Shown: positions 9,196-17,204 of the stretch, in pieces
Layout: each line of letters starts with the position of its first letter
Position numbering within the stretch: the stretch's first letter is position 1
NCBI RefSeq assembly: GCF_017948455.1
Contig: NZ_JAFFSU010000001.1
Span: forward strand, 496,001-560,000
DNA from: Streptomyces sp. GESEQ-4
Lineage (GTDB): Bacteria; Actinomycetota; Actinomycetes; Streptomycetales; Streptomycetaceae
DNA length: 64,000 nt
Direction: 5' to 3'
Position numbers and translations under genes: made by a program
Notes under the pieces: generated by a model
What the model was told of the DNA's origin: nothing
The model's input: only the letters and a program-made list of their open reading frames with translations
Database searches by the model: none

Positions 9196-10170
9196 TCACA
9201 CCGTGATGACGACCTTCGCGCGCGCGTGCTCCACCTCCAGGTACCGGATCGCCTCCGGTATCTCGGCGAACGGATACGTGCGGTCGATGACCGGGACCAC
9301 CTTTCCGGACTCGGCCAGCTCGCCCAGGACGGTCAGATACTCCGTGGTCACCACCGCCGAGATCTCGACCACGCGGTGCGATACGAACCTGCCGACCGCC
9401 CGCCCCTGAAAGAAGAGGCTCATCGGCCCGAAGAAGGTGCCACCGTCGTAGGTCCCGCCGCCGGACAGCACCAGCGTGCCGGCCGGGGTCAGTACGCTCC
9501 GGAACTCGCTCAGCGACTTGTTGCCGACCAGGTCGAGCACCACGTCGTACCGGCGTCCGCTCCGGGTGAAGTCCTCCTGGCTGTAGTCGACGACATGGTC
9601 CGCGCCGAGCGAGCGGACTATGTCCACGTTGCGGGTCCGGCACACCGCGGTGACGTCCAGGCCGTACACCTTCGCGAGCTGCACCGCGAACGTGCCGACG
9701 CCGCCGGACGCGCCGTTGATCAGGATCGTCTGTCCGGACCGCACCCGGGCCACATCACGCAGGCCCATGAGCGCGGTGCACCCCGCCACGGGTATCGCGG
9801 CGGCCTGCTCGAAGGTGAGGCCGGACGGTTTCGGGGCCACGGCCGCGGCGCGGGCGCACGCGTACTCGGCGAACGTCCCGTCGGTCTCGCCGAACACCTC
9901 GTCGCCCGGATGCAGCCCCTTCACCTCGCTGCCGACGGCCTCGACCCGGCCCGCGAAGTCATTGCCGCGGATCTTCAGCTTGGGTGCGCGCAGCCCCATG
10001 GAGATGCGCATCAGCTTCGGGTCGCCGTGCATCATGTGCCAGTCCTTGGCGTTGACGGACGCCGCCCGCACCCGCACGAGCACCTGGTCGGCCTTCGGTA
10101 CCGGCCGGTCGACCTCCCTGAACTCCAACTCGTCCGCCGAGCAGTACCGGTCCTGGATCACAGCCTTCAT
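9196..10170 (-). CDS. NAD(P)-dependent MDR oxidoreductase (quinone-reductase type)
   Basis: A 324-residue protein starting MKAVIQDRY at 10170 with GAGGGGG 6 nt upstream. The medium-chain dehydrogenase fold shows a GroES-like N-terminal domain (NDFAGRVEAVGSEV, PGDEVFGETDGTFAEY) and the Rossmann motif INGASGGVGTFAVQLAKVYG. The structural zinc Cys cluster of classical alcohol dehydrogenases is absent, so it belongs to the zinc-less quinone oxidoreductase-like branch. It is divergent from an SDR gene, and the region between them holds two TetR-type palindromes, so the two reductases are probably derepressed together. Confidence 0.85.
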   Translation of the reverse strand: MKAVIQDRYCSADELEFREVDRPVPKADQVLVRVRAASVNAKDWHMMHGDPKLMRISMGLRAPKLKIRGNDFAGRVEAVGSEVKGLHPGDEVFGETDGTFAEYACARAAAVAPKPSGLTFEQAAAIPVAGCTALMGLRDVARVRSGQTILINGASGGVGTFAVQLAKVYGLDVTAVCRTRNVDIVRSLGADHVVDYSQEDFTRSGRRYDVVLDLVGNKSLSEFRSVLTPAGTLVLSGGGTYDGGTFFGPMSLFFQGRAVGRFVSHRVVEISAVVTTEYLTVLGELAESGKVVPVIDRTYPFAEIPEAIRYLEVEHARAKVVITV

Positions 10171-10299
10171 GGAATCCCCCTCTGTTACCACGGAGCGTAG
10201 AAGAGCGAGGTCTGCCCGGGAATGAGGCGCAAGCCCTGGTTCCTCCCGGAGAGCACCCCTAGGGGGTCGGGGAGAGACGTACGGAACAGGGAGTCGCGC

Positions 10300-10361
10300 T
10301 TGCTCTGAAAAACCGATCGGTTTACGCTGCTCGTGTCCCCATGGAAAACGATCGGTTTTCC
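10300..10361 (+). promoter_or_regulatory. SDR promoter with two TetR-type operators
   Basis: TTGCTC at 10300-10305 and TACGCT at 10323-10328 are spaced by 17 bp. The perfect 14-bp palindrome AAACCGATCGGTTT (10310-10323) fills the spacer. A second near-palindrome, GGAAAACGATCGGTTTTCC (10343-10361), lies 20 bp further on. Both share CGATCGGTTT, typical of TetR-family operators. No TetR gene lies next to them. The same core occurs at 13407-13416 upstream of moxR. Confidence 0.65.
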
Positions 10362-10406
10362 GTCCTTGCCTTGTCTTGCCTTGCTGCGAAGAGTGTGGAG
10401 CTTCCC

Positions 10407-11108
10407 ATGACAACCATCGAAGGTTCCGTCGCCCTGGTCACCGGCGGCAGCCGCGGTATCGGCCGTGCCCTGGTCGCGGCGCTGTACGAGCGCGGCGCCA
10501 AGAAGGTGTACGCTACCGCCCGCGACCCGCGGACCGTCACCCACCCCGATGCCGTGCCGCTGGCACTCGAGGTCGGCGACCCGGCGTCCGTCGCGGCCGC
10601 CGCCGAGCAGGCGCAGGACGTCACCCTGCTGATCAACAACGCGGGCGCGAGCGTGAACGCCAACTTCCTCGCCTCACCCGTCGACGACGTCCGCCGCGAG
10701 TTTGAGACGAACTTCTACGGACCGCTCCTCGTCACCCGCGCCTTCGTGCCGGTCATCGAGCGCAACGGCGGCGGCCACATCCTCAACGTGCACTCGGCGC
10801 TGTCGTGGATCGGTCTCGCCGGCTCCTACAGCGCCTCGAAGGCCGCCCTCTGGTCGCAGACCAACTCCCTGCGCCTCGACCTCAAGCCGCGCGGCATCGA
10901 GGTCACCGGGCTTCACGTCGGCTATGTCGACACGGACATGACGGCGCAGATCGACGAGCCGAAGTCCACGCCGGAGAGCGTGGCGGCGCAGGCCCTCGAC
11001 GGTATCGCGGCCGGTGCCTACGAGGTGCTGGCGGACGACATCTCCCGGCAGGTCAAGGCGGGCCTGTCCGCAGACCTCGCGGCGCTCTATCCGCAGCTCG
11101 CCGCCTGA
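10407..11108 (+). CDS. Short-chain dehydrogenase/reductase
   Basis: A 233-residue classical SDR. The start at 10407 follows GTGGAG by 6 nt and begins MTTIEGSVALVTGG. The cofactor motif TGGSRGIG is at residues 11-18, NNAG follows the fourth strand, the catalytic Ser is in HSALSW, and YSASK carries the Tyr/Lys pair. The substrate is unknown. Its stop codon abuts that of the convergent VWA gene with no intervening base. TetR-type operators sit in its promoter. Confidence 0.85.
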   Translation: MTTIEGSVALVTGGSRGIGRALVAALYERGAKKVYATARDPRTVTHPDAVPLALEVGDPASVAAAAEQAQDVTLLINNAGASVNANFLASPVDDVRREFETNFYGPLLVTRAFVPVIERNGGGHILNVHSALSWIGLAGSYSASKAALWSQTNSLRLDLKPRGIEVTGLHVGYVDTDMTAQIDEPKSTPESVAAQALDGIAAGAYEVLADDISRQVKAGLSADLAALYPQLAA

Positions 11109-12470
11109 TCACACCGGCAGCAGGCGGGCGATCAGGTCGCCGAGCTGCCGGGCGTTGCGGCACTCGTGCATTCCGATGACACCGGCGTATTCGGGTGCGG
11201 CCGAGTCGCCGGTGCCCCACAGCGTGCGCGGCTCAGGGTTCAACCAGTAGACGCGGCGGGCCCGTTCGGCGATGTCCCGTACGGCGGGCAGGTTCGGGTC
11301 GCTCATGTTGGTGCGGGCGTCGCCGAGGACGAACACGGTCGTACGCGGGCCCAGCGCGTCGGCGTAGCGCTCCGCGAACTCGCCCAGCGCGGCGCCGTAG
11401 TCGCTGCTGCCGTGCCAGCGAGTGAGCGTGGCCTCCGTCTGGATGCGGGCGCCGAGCCCCTGGGGGTCGGCGACGCCGTGCCGGAGCAACCCGGTCACCT
11501 CGTCGATCCGGTTGACGAAGGCGAACACCCGCACCTTGCTGAACTGGTCGTGCAGCGCCTGCACCAGCAGCATCGTGAAGTCCGAGAAGCCGGACACGGA
11601 GCCCGACACATCGCACAGCAGCACCAGTTCGGGCCGGGCCGGACGGCGCCGGCGCAGCACGGGCCGCATCGGCACCCCGCCCGTCGACAGCGAGCCGCGC
11701 AGCGTCCGGCGCAGGTCGATCGTGCCCCGCGCGGCACGGCGCCGGCGTGCCGCCAGCCGTGTGGCGAGCTTCCGGGCAAGCGGCTGCACCGTCCTGCGCA
11801 GCTCGGCCACCCGGTCCCGCCCGGCGTACAGGAAGTCGACCCGGTCGGCGGTCGGGGCCACCGCACGCCGGGCGATCTCGTCCCGCCCGCGCCGCTCGGC
11901 GACCCGGCGCCGCGCCTCCGTGGCCACCATCGCCCGGAACGCCTCGATCCGCCGCCGGATCTCGTCGTCGAGGAGCCGGTCCGCGAACCCCGAAGTGCCG
12001 CCCTGCCCCCGGATGTCGTCGCGGACCCGGGCCAGCAGCGTCTGCGGGCGGAGCCGGTCGAGCGTCTGGTACGACGACCAGCCGTCCGACGCCGGTGAAC
12101 TCCCGTATCCGCCGAAGCCGTCAACGGCCTCACCCGCCAACCGGCCCATCAACGCGGCGTCGTTGGCGGTCAGGGCTTTCGCGAGCCGGTCCCGCAGATC
12201 GTCCCGGTCCGCGGACCGCTCCTCCGGCGCCCCCACGCCCCGCGGGAAGTACAGGTCGAAGACCGGGTCGAACACCGGCCGCTGCCCCGGGCCGTGCAGC
12301 AGCGTCGCGGCCAGTCCCTCGCGCAGTCGCTCACGGTCCGCCAGGCCCAGCGCCGCCACCGCCCGGCCGGCGTCCACGGTCTCCCCGGTGCCGATGCGGA
12401 TGCCGTGCGCACGGAGCGCGGCGACGAAGTCCGTCAGCCGCGCCGCGACATCCGACGCCGCCGCGGTCAC
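11109..12470 (-). CDS. VWA domain protein (CoxE-like)
   Basis: A 453-residue protein with the CoxE-like layout: an Arg-rich N-terminal region and a C-terminal von Willebrand A domain starting near residue 280. The MIDAS motif DVSGS (Asp287, Ser289, Ser291) and the later SSDYG and GDAR segments are intact, so metal-dependent binding is expected. CoxE/VWA proteins work with MoxR AAA ATPases as chaperone pairs that mature or remodel a client enzyme. Its ATG overlaps the end of the moxR gene by 4 bp (ATGA), indicating translational coupling. The client is not evident, since no molybdenum hydroxylase gene is adjacent. Confidence 0.87.
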   Translation of the reverse strand: MTAAASDVAARLTDFVAALRAHGIRIGTGETVDAGRAVAALGLADRERLREGLAATLLHGPGQRPVFDPVFDLYFPRGVGAPEERSADRDDLRDRLAKALTANDAALMGRLAGEAVDGFGGYGSSPASDGWSSYQTLDRLRPQTLLARVRDDIRGQGGTSGFADRLLDDEIRRRIEAFRAMVATEARRRVAERRGRDEIARRAVAPTADRVDFLYAGRDRVAELRRTVQPLARKLATRLAARRRRAARGTIDLRRTLRGSLSTGGVPMRPVLRRRRPARPELVLLCDVSGSVSGFSDFTMLLVQALHDQFSKVRVFAFVNRIDEVTGLLRHGVADPQGLGARIQTEATLTRWHGSSDYGAALGEFAERYADALGPRTTVFVLGDARTNMSDPNLPAVRDIAERARRVYWLNPEPRTLWGTGDSAAPEYAGVIGMHECRNARQLGDLIARLLPV

Positions 12471-13324
12471 ACGGCGTCCAGATCGAGCTTGGCCGCCGCC
12501 TTCAGCACGTCGTCCTGGTGCTTGAGGAGCACCCCCAGACTGGCCTGTACGACCGTCTCGTCGAGCGTGTCGGCGCCCAGCGCCAGCAACGTGCGCGCCC
12601 AGTCGACGGTCTCGGCGACCGAGGGCACCTTGCGCAGGTCCATCGCCCGCAGCGCCCCGACGACGCGCACCACCGACGCGGCCAGCGCCTCGTCGAGGTC
12701 CGGCACCTTCAGCCGTACGATCCGGCGCTCCAACTCCTCGTCGGGGAAGCCGATATGGAGGAACAGGCAGCGGCGGCGCAGCGCCTCGGACAGCTCGCGG
12801 CTCGCGTTCGAGGTGAGGACGACGAAGGGGCGGCGCGTGGCCGTGACCGTGCCCAGTTCGGGGACGGTAACCTGGAAGTCGCTCAGCACTTCGAGCAGCA
12901 GGCCCTCCACCTCGACGTCAGCCTTGTCGGTCTCGTCGATCAGCAGGACCTTCGGGGTGTCCCCGCGGATGGCCGTCAGCAGCGGGCGGGGGAGCAGGAA
13001 CTCCTCGCTGAAGATGTCGGTGCGCGTCTCGTCCCACGTCTCGTCGCGGCCCGCGGTGATGCGCAGCAACTGCTTGGCGTGGTTCCACTCGTACAGCGCG
13101 CGGGACTCGTCGACGCCTTCGTAGCACTGCAGCCGTATGAGCTCCGCTCCGGCGATCGTGGCGACGGCCTTGGCGAGTTCCGTCTTGCCGACGCCGGCGG
13201 GGCCCTCCACCAGGAGCGGCTTGCCGAGACGGTCGGCGAGGAAGACGGTGGTGGCGACCGCGGGGGAGGCGAGATAGCCGGTCTCGGCGAGGCGGGCGGT
13301 AACTTCGTCGACGGATGTGAACAA
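12467..13324 (-). CDS. MoxR-family AAA ATPase
   Basis: A 285-residue AAA+ protein. Walker A GPAGVGKTE has Lys47, Walker B VLLIDETD has Asp130 and Glu131, and sensor 1 is in VVLTSNASREL. The length and the C-terminal lid agree with MoxR/CoxD-type ATPases. First gene of a two-gene operon with the VWA protein. Upstream (minus strand) lies a CTGAACGAGCGCTTAG-like element and, about 85 bp from the start, an ACCGATCGGT palindrome shared with the divergent MDR/SDR region. Confidence 0.9.
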   Translation of the reverse strand: MFTSVDEVTARLAETGYLASPAVATTVFLADRLGKPLLVEGPAGVGKTELAKAVATIAGAELIRLQCYEGVDESRALYEWNHAKQLLRITAGRDETWDETRTDIFSEEFLLPRPLLTAIRGDTPKVLLIDETDKADVEVEGLLLEVLSDFQVTVPELGTVTATRRPFVVLTSNASRELSEALRRRCLFLHIGFPDEELERRIVRLKVPDLDEALAASVVRVVGALRAMDLRKVPSVAETVDWARTLLALGADTLDETVVQASLGVLLKHQDDVLKAAAKLDLDAV

Positions 13325-13403
13325 CGGGGCCTCCCGCTCGGTGTGGACTCCTGCCGCTATCTAAGCGCTCGTTCAGGGCGCCTGTCACGCGATTCCCGAC
13401 CGT

Positions 13404-13419
13404 GAGACCGATCGGTTTC
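13404..13419. promoter_or_regulatory. TetR-type palindrome upstream of moxR
   Basis: GAGACCGATCGGTTTC is symmetric at 7 of 8 base pairs around the perfect core ACCGATCGGT (13407-13416). The same core is at 10312-10321 in the MDR/SDR intergenic region. Between here and moxR, positions 13361-13376 also read as an imperfect inverted repeat. The stretch 13325-13721 has no intact gene; it contains these sites, a coding-like fragment, one repeat copy and a terminator hairpin. Confidence 0.5.
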
Positions 13420-13469
13420 TGCTCCGGTCCGGGTGCGAGATCGGCGCTGACGCAGCCCGAGTACGGGGG

Positions 13470-13678
13470 ATGGTCGAGCTGAACGCCTCCTATGCGGCCC
13501 GGTTGAAGTCGGCTGGCGGTTCGGCAGCGCCCCGAAGGGGCGCGGGGAACTGCGCGACCAGCCACGACGGCCCGGCAGACGAGCGACGGCCTATCGCGCC
13601 CGGGTCGAGACGCTGGACGCGCTGGCCGCAGCCACCGTGACCGCGCCGCTGGACGCGGCCGGGGTCGCACAGGCGTAA
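13470..13678 (+). pseudogene. Coding-like fragment split by an interspersed repeat
   Basis: From an ATG at 13470 the reading MVELNASYAARLKSAGGSA has typical high-GC codon use. It runs into the repeat at 13527. Beyond the repeat a second reading in another frame continues TAYRARVETLDALAAATV and ends at TAA 13676-13678, inside a terminator hairpin. The two halves look like one short helical coding remnant interrupted or rebuilt by the repeat. I do not recognise the family and no complete frame survives. Confidence 0.3.
13527..13570 (-). repeat. Interspersed 3'-UTR repeat, copy A
   Basis: On the plus strand a GCGCCCC/GGGGCGC hairpin (13527-13543) is followed by CGGGGAACTGCGCGACCAGC and CACGACGG, ending at 13570. 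Read on the minus strand it lies downstream of the ABC permease gene. It is one of six copies in the window. Confidence 0.85.
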
Positions 13679-13708
13679 GGGGCGGCCGCCGAGGCGACCG
13701 CCCCTTAC
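13675..13708 (-). terminator. Terminator hairpin after the ABC permease
   Basis: GTAAGGGGCGG (13675-13685) pairs perfectly with CCGCCCCTTAC (13698-13708) around a 12-nt loop, 14 nt beyond the permease stop codon. There is no clear U tract on either side. The TAA of the coding-like fragment is inside the left arm, so it may once have served two convergent genes. Confidence 0.65.
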
Positions 13709-13721
13709 CGAGTCCCCTCGC

Positions 13722-15032
13722 TCAGGCCGCGAGCCCCACCGCCTCGACCGCCGGAGTGCGCAGCACCCGCCGGGTCGTGGCCAGGCTCGTCCCCATCGTC
13801 ACCGCCGCCGCGATCGCGACGACCGTGAGCCAGATGCCGAAGAACTGGCCGGGCAGCGCCTCGTCCGAGCGGACGACGGCGAACGGGACGATCCCCGCCA
13901 GCGCCGCCACCGTGCCGAAGAAGACACCGGTCACCGTGAGGACCAGCCCCTCGGCGCCCACCACACCGAGCACCTGACCCGGAGTCGCCCCGGCCAGCCG
14001 CTGCTGCCCGAACTCCCGGGCCCGGTAGGTCGTCGCCGCGTACAGCGAGTTGATGAGCATCACGCAGACGAACGCGACGATGATGCCGACGACCGTGAAG
14101 TTCAGGGTCTCCAGCGTCTTGGCGTCGACGTCCTTGACGATCCCCAGCTTCTCGACCGTGTCGCTCTCCACCGCCTGCATGGTGAGCGTCGCCGTGGACA
14201 CCGCCGTGAACAGGATCAGCGACATCAGGATCCCGGCGAGATGCTCCGCCCGCTCACGCAGGTTGCGCACGGCCAGCCAGCCGCTCGCCCCCGACAGCGA
14301 CAGCCGGTCCAGCATGCCCTTCAGCAGCCGTGCCGCCAGCAGCGCGAAACCCACCGACAGCAGGATCGCGCCGTACGCCGCAGGCGCCATCAGCGCCTCG
14401 TCCGTCGCCGACATCGCGAAGGTGGACGTCACCGCCACAGCGCCGGCGACCAGAGCGGCGTACGCGAAGAACTTCCGCTTCCCGTCCCGCCGTTCGCGCC
14501 GGTGCGTCGCCCGCCGTACGGCGAGGAACGCGGCGCCCGCCGCCGCGAGCAGCGTGATGTCGATGCCCGACATCAGCGCGACCGGCCCGAAGGAGTGGTC
14601 GACGGACCCGGCGACCTGGCCGCTGTCCTGGAACACGTCCAGCAGCAACTGCCCACCCAGCATCGCCGGGCCGATCGCCAGTGCCGCGCCCACCAGGGCC
14701 ACGGCCACCGCCTCACCGACGACCATCCGCTTGATCTGCGCCGGAGTCGCCCCCGAGCAGCGCAGCAGCTCCAGCTCGGCCGCCCGCTGGCGGACGTTGA
14801 CCGTCAGCGCCGAGGCGATGGCGAAGAACACCAGCAGGGTGCCGTAGCCGCCGACGACGCTCGCCGAGAGGCTCAGCGTCTCGGAGCTGGTCGAGTCGAT
14901 GCCGGGCTGCCCGGCGGTGTCGTGCATCGAGTTGAACGTCATGATGATCGCCGCGCCGAGGAAGGCGGACAGCAAGGTCGCGAGGAAGCGTCCGGGCCGC
15001 TGCCGGATGGACCGCATGGCCAGCATGAACAT
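13722..15032 (-). CDS. ABC transporter permease, FtsX/MacB type
   Basis: A 436-residue membrane protein with FtsX-like topology: an N-terminal transmembrane segment after MFMLAMRSIRQRPGRFLATLL, an extracytoplasmic loop, and two clusters of transmembrane helices. Conserved cytoplasmic segments such as ELELLRCSGATPAQIKRMV and FGQQRLAGATPGQVLGVVGAEG match the FtsX coupling region. It starts 3 bp after the ATPase gene, so the two form one exporter. Related pairs handle peptide antibiotics, lipids or cell-wall signals. No adjacent two-component system is present here. Confidence 0.88.
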   Translation of the reverse strand: MFMLAMRSIRQRPGRFLATLLSAFLGAAIIMTFNSMHDTAGQPGIDSTSSETLSLSASVVGGYGTLLVFFAIASALTVNVRQRAAELELLRCSGATPAQIKRMVVGEAVAVALVGAALAIGPAMLGGQLLLDVFQDSGQVAGSVDHSFGPVALMSGIDITLLAAAGAAFLAVRRATHRRERRDGKRKFFAYAALVAGAVAVTSTFAMSATDEALMAPAAYGAILLSVGFALLAARLLKGMLDRLSLSGASGWLAVRNLRERAEHLAGILMSLILFTAVSTATLTMQAVESDTVEKLGIVKDVDAKTLETLNFTVVGIIVAFVCVMLINSLYAATTYRAREFGQQRLAGATPGQVLGVVGAEGLVLTVTGVFFGTVAALAGIVPFAVVRSDEALPGQFFGIWLTVVAIAAAVTMGTSLATTRRVLRTPAVEAVGLAA

Positions 15033-15035
15033 CGC

Positions 15036-15821
15036 TCACACCCCCTGCAGCGCGTCGTCGCCCAGGTGGGCCAGCCGCTCGGCGACCGCGTCGGGCGTGG
15101 GCGCGTCCATCCGGCCGGCCAGCCGGCCGTCCGCGAGGAACAGCACCGAGTCGGCGTACGAGGCGGCGACCGGGTCGTGCGTCACCATCACCACGGTCCG
15201 GCCATGCACCCGCACCGCCTCCTGAAGCAGCAGCAGCACCTCCCGTGCGCTGCGCGTGTCCAGGGCGCCCGTCGGCTCGTCCGCGAAGACCACCCGGGGT
15301 TCGGTCACCAGCGCGCGGGCGATTGCCACCCGCTGCCGCTGACCGCCGGAGAGCTGGTCGGGACGGTGCCCGAGCCGGTCGCCGAGCCCCACGGAGGCCA
15401 GCACCTCCCGGGCCCGCCGCCGGTCCACGCGCTGCCCGGCGAGCTTCAGCGGCAGCACCGTGTTCTGCGCGACGGTCAGCGTCTCCAGCAGGTTGTACTG
15501 CTGGAACACGAACCCGATCCGACGGCGCCGGAACTTCGTCAGCTCCGCCTCCGTGCCACCCGTCATCTCCGCCCCGTCGACCATCACGATGCCGCTGTCG
15601 GGCCGGTCCAGACCGGCCGCGCACTGCAGCAGCGTCGACTTCCCCGAGCCCGACGGCCCCATCACGGCCGTGAACGTGCCCCGCCCGAGGCTGAGCGTGA
15701 CCCCGTCCAGGGCGGTCACTGCGCTGTCGTCGGAGCCGTAGGTCTTGGTGACCTTGACCAGCCGCAGTGCCTCGGCGGCGGGTCCCTTGTCGTGCATACG
15801 TCGCGAACCTGTGCGAAACAT
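15036..15821 (-). CDS. ABC transporter ATP-binding protein, LolD/MacB type
   Basis: A 261-residue ATPase with Walker A GPSGSGKST, Q-loop FVFQQYNLLETL, signature LSGGQRQR, Walker B VVFADEPTGALD and switch His in VTHD. These are hallmarks of the MacB/LolD class that pairs with FtsX-like permeases. The start at 15821 is preceded by GAGGGTG 9 nt away; an internal ATG at 15797 is an alternative. First gene of the two-gene exporter operon. Confidence 0.9.
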   Translation of the reverse strand: MFRTGSRRMHDKGPAAEALRLVKVTKTYGSDDSAVTALDGVTLSLGRGTFTAVMGPSGSGKSTLLQCAAGLDRPDSGIVMVDGAEMTGGTEAELTKFRRRRIGFVFQQYNLLETLTVAQNTVLPLKLAGQRVDRRRAREVLASVGLGDRLGHRPDQLSGGQRQRVAIARALVTEPRVVFADEPTGALDTRSAREVLLLLQEAVRVHGRTVVMVTHDPVAASYADSVLFLADGRLAGRMDAPTPDAVAERLAHLGDDALQGV

Positions 15822-15965
15822 TTCGTCATCACCCTCACTCCGGCACGCCCTGTGCCATGCCCAAGACGCTACGGAGACGGAGGCCGGACCACATGGGGCG
15901 CAGAACCCGTATTGGAGGGTGTACTCGGCAACACCCTGTCAGTGGTGCGTTGTACGTTGGCGGTC

Positions 15966-16535
15966 ATGGGGATCTACCTGGTCGGGGTCGGTGCGCAGGA
16001 GTGGTTCGACGAGGATGAGGAGGAGGGGGGACTGGGCGCGGCCGCCGCCGGGCTCAACGAGGAGCTGCGTCGGCGCGGACTGCCGCCGTACGAGTCGGTG
16101 CCCGAGACGTCGGCATTCGAGGAGAAACTCGTTCCACCCATGGACGGCTTCAGTGCGCTGTGCCGGACCCACCTGTCACGGGAGGCAGAGGAACGGCTCC
16201 TGGGCTGGACCGTCCTGGTGCCCATCTCGCTCGACGACGAGATCCGACTGCCCGTCGAGTCCTCCTACACCGACGAGACCACGCTCGCCGGCGCACCCCA
16301 GGTGCTCGCCCTCGCGGAACAACTGGCAACGGTCATAGGCCTCCCGCCCGAGATACCCGCCACGAATGGCAACCTGGAACTCACGTCGTGGTTCCTGGAC
16401 GGACCAGCGCAGGAGACGGCCGCAGCCCGCCCCAGCCCATGGGCCAAGGACCTGGACACGGCCTTCTACGTGGCGCTGTATCTGAGCGCCGCCCGCCACT
16501 CCCTGAGACGCGGCTGCCCGATGAAATACAGCTGA
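15966..16535 (+). CDS. Conserved hypothetical protein, leaderless
   Basis: A 189-residue soluble protein. The ATG at 15966 is preceded by TACGTT (15953-15958) with a 7-nt gap and no ribosome site, consistent with a leaderless mRNA. An acidic run DEDEEE lies near residue 15, followed by segments rich in Leu and Pro. No catalytic motif or membrane helix is visible. I do not recognise the family. It is convergent with lutC, 21 bp apart. Confidence 0.65.
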   Translation: MGIYLVGVGAQEWFDEDEEEGGLGAAAAGLNEELRRRGLPPYESVPETSAFEEKLVPPMDGFSALCRTHLSREAEERLLGWTVLVPISLDDEIRLPVESSYTDETTLAGAPQVLALAEQLATVIGLPPEIPATNGNLELTSWFLDGPAQETAAARPSPWAKDLDTAFYVALYLSAARHSLRRGCPMKYS

Positions 16536-16556
16536 CGCCTGATACCGCCGCGCCGA

Positions 16557-17204
16557 TCACTCCCCGCTCACCAGGATCACCTCCAGGGTGCGCGGCCCGT
16601 GCACCCCCTCGACCCGGTCGAGTTCGATGTCGCTGGTCGCGGAGGGACCGGAGATCCAGGTCAGCGGGCGTGTCGGGTCGAGGCGTGGCAGAGCCTGCGG
16701 CACGGACGACACGACCTGGCCGGGAACCCGTACGACACAGATGTGGTGGTCGGGGACGAGGGTGATCCGGCGGCGGCCCTGGTCGGGGGAGCCGTCCAGG
16801 ACGATCGTGCCGGTCTCGGCGATGGCTACCGCGCAGCCGGTCACCACACTGTCGACCTGGTCCAGTTCGTACGACGTGCTCTCCGCCCGGTCCGGCACCC
16901 GGACCACCTCGGTCGCCGCCAGCCACTCTTCGTCCAGCCCCGGCGGCACGACGACGGACGCCGAACCCCGTGCGTCGAGCAACCCCGCGATCACTCCGGC
17001 GAGTCCCGCACCGTCCGTGCGGTGCACGATCGCCCGATAGTCCGCCAGGTTCTCGGCGAGCAGATCCACCGTCCCCTCGACACTCCGGTTCCCGTGCTCG
17101 CTCAGATAGGCGCGCGAGATCGCCTGGTCGTACGGCGTGTCGTCGGGCGGTACGTCCGCGAGCGCGCGCTGCACCCGGCCCAGGATCCGCTCCCTGCTGC
17201 TCAC
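16557..17204 (-). CDS. lutC: LutC/LldG, LUD-domain subunit of L-lactate oxidation complex
   Basis: A 215-residue protein starting at a GTG (17204) whose bases overlap the lutB stop codon (GTGA, 4 bp). The LUD domain ends with ITLVPDHHICVVRVPGQVV and WISGPSATSDIELDRVEGVHGPRTL, the usual LutC C-terminus. With LutA and LutB it oxidises L-lactate to pyruvate in the cytoplasm, independently of lactate dehydrogenase. Its place at the end of the rhamnose operon suits lactate produced from L-lactaldehyde. Confidence 0.9.
   Translation of the reverse strand: MSSRERILGRVQRALADVPPDDTPYDQAISRAYLSEHGNRSVEGTVDLLAENLADYRAIVHRTDGAGLAGVIAGLLDARGSASVVVPPGLDEEWLAATEVVRVPDRAESTSYELDQVDSVVTGCAVAIAETGTIVLDGSPDQGRRRITLVPDHHICVVRVPGQVVSSVPQALPRLDPTRPLTWISGPSATSDIELDRVEGVHGPRTLEVILVSGE

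Noticed and set aside
14241..15960. Very long open frame on the plus strand opposite the ABC exporter genes
   Set aside because: It is antisense to two clearly conserved genes, is rich in Arg, Gly, His and Gln as expected of high-GC shadow frames, and has no family motif. Only its last part, from 15966, is a plausible gene.
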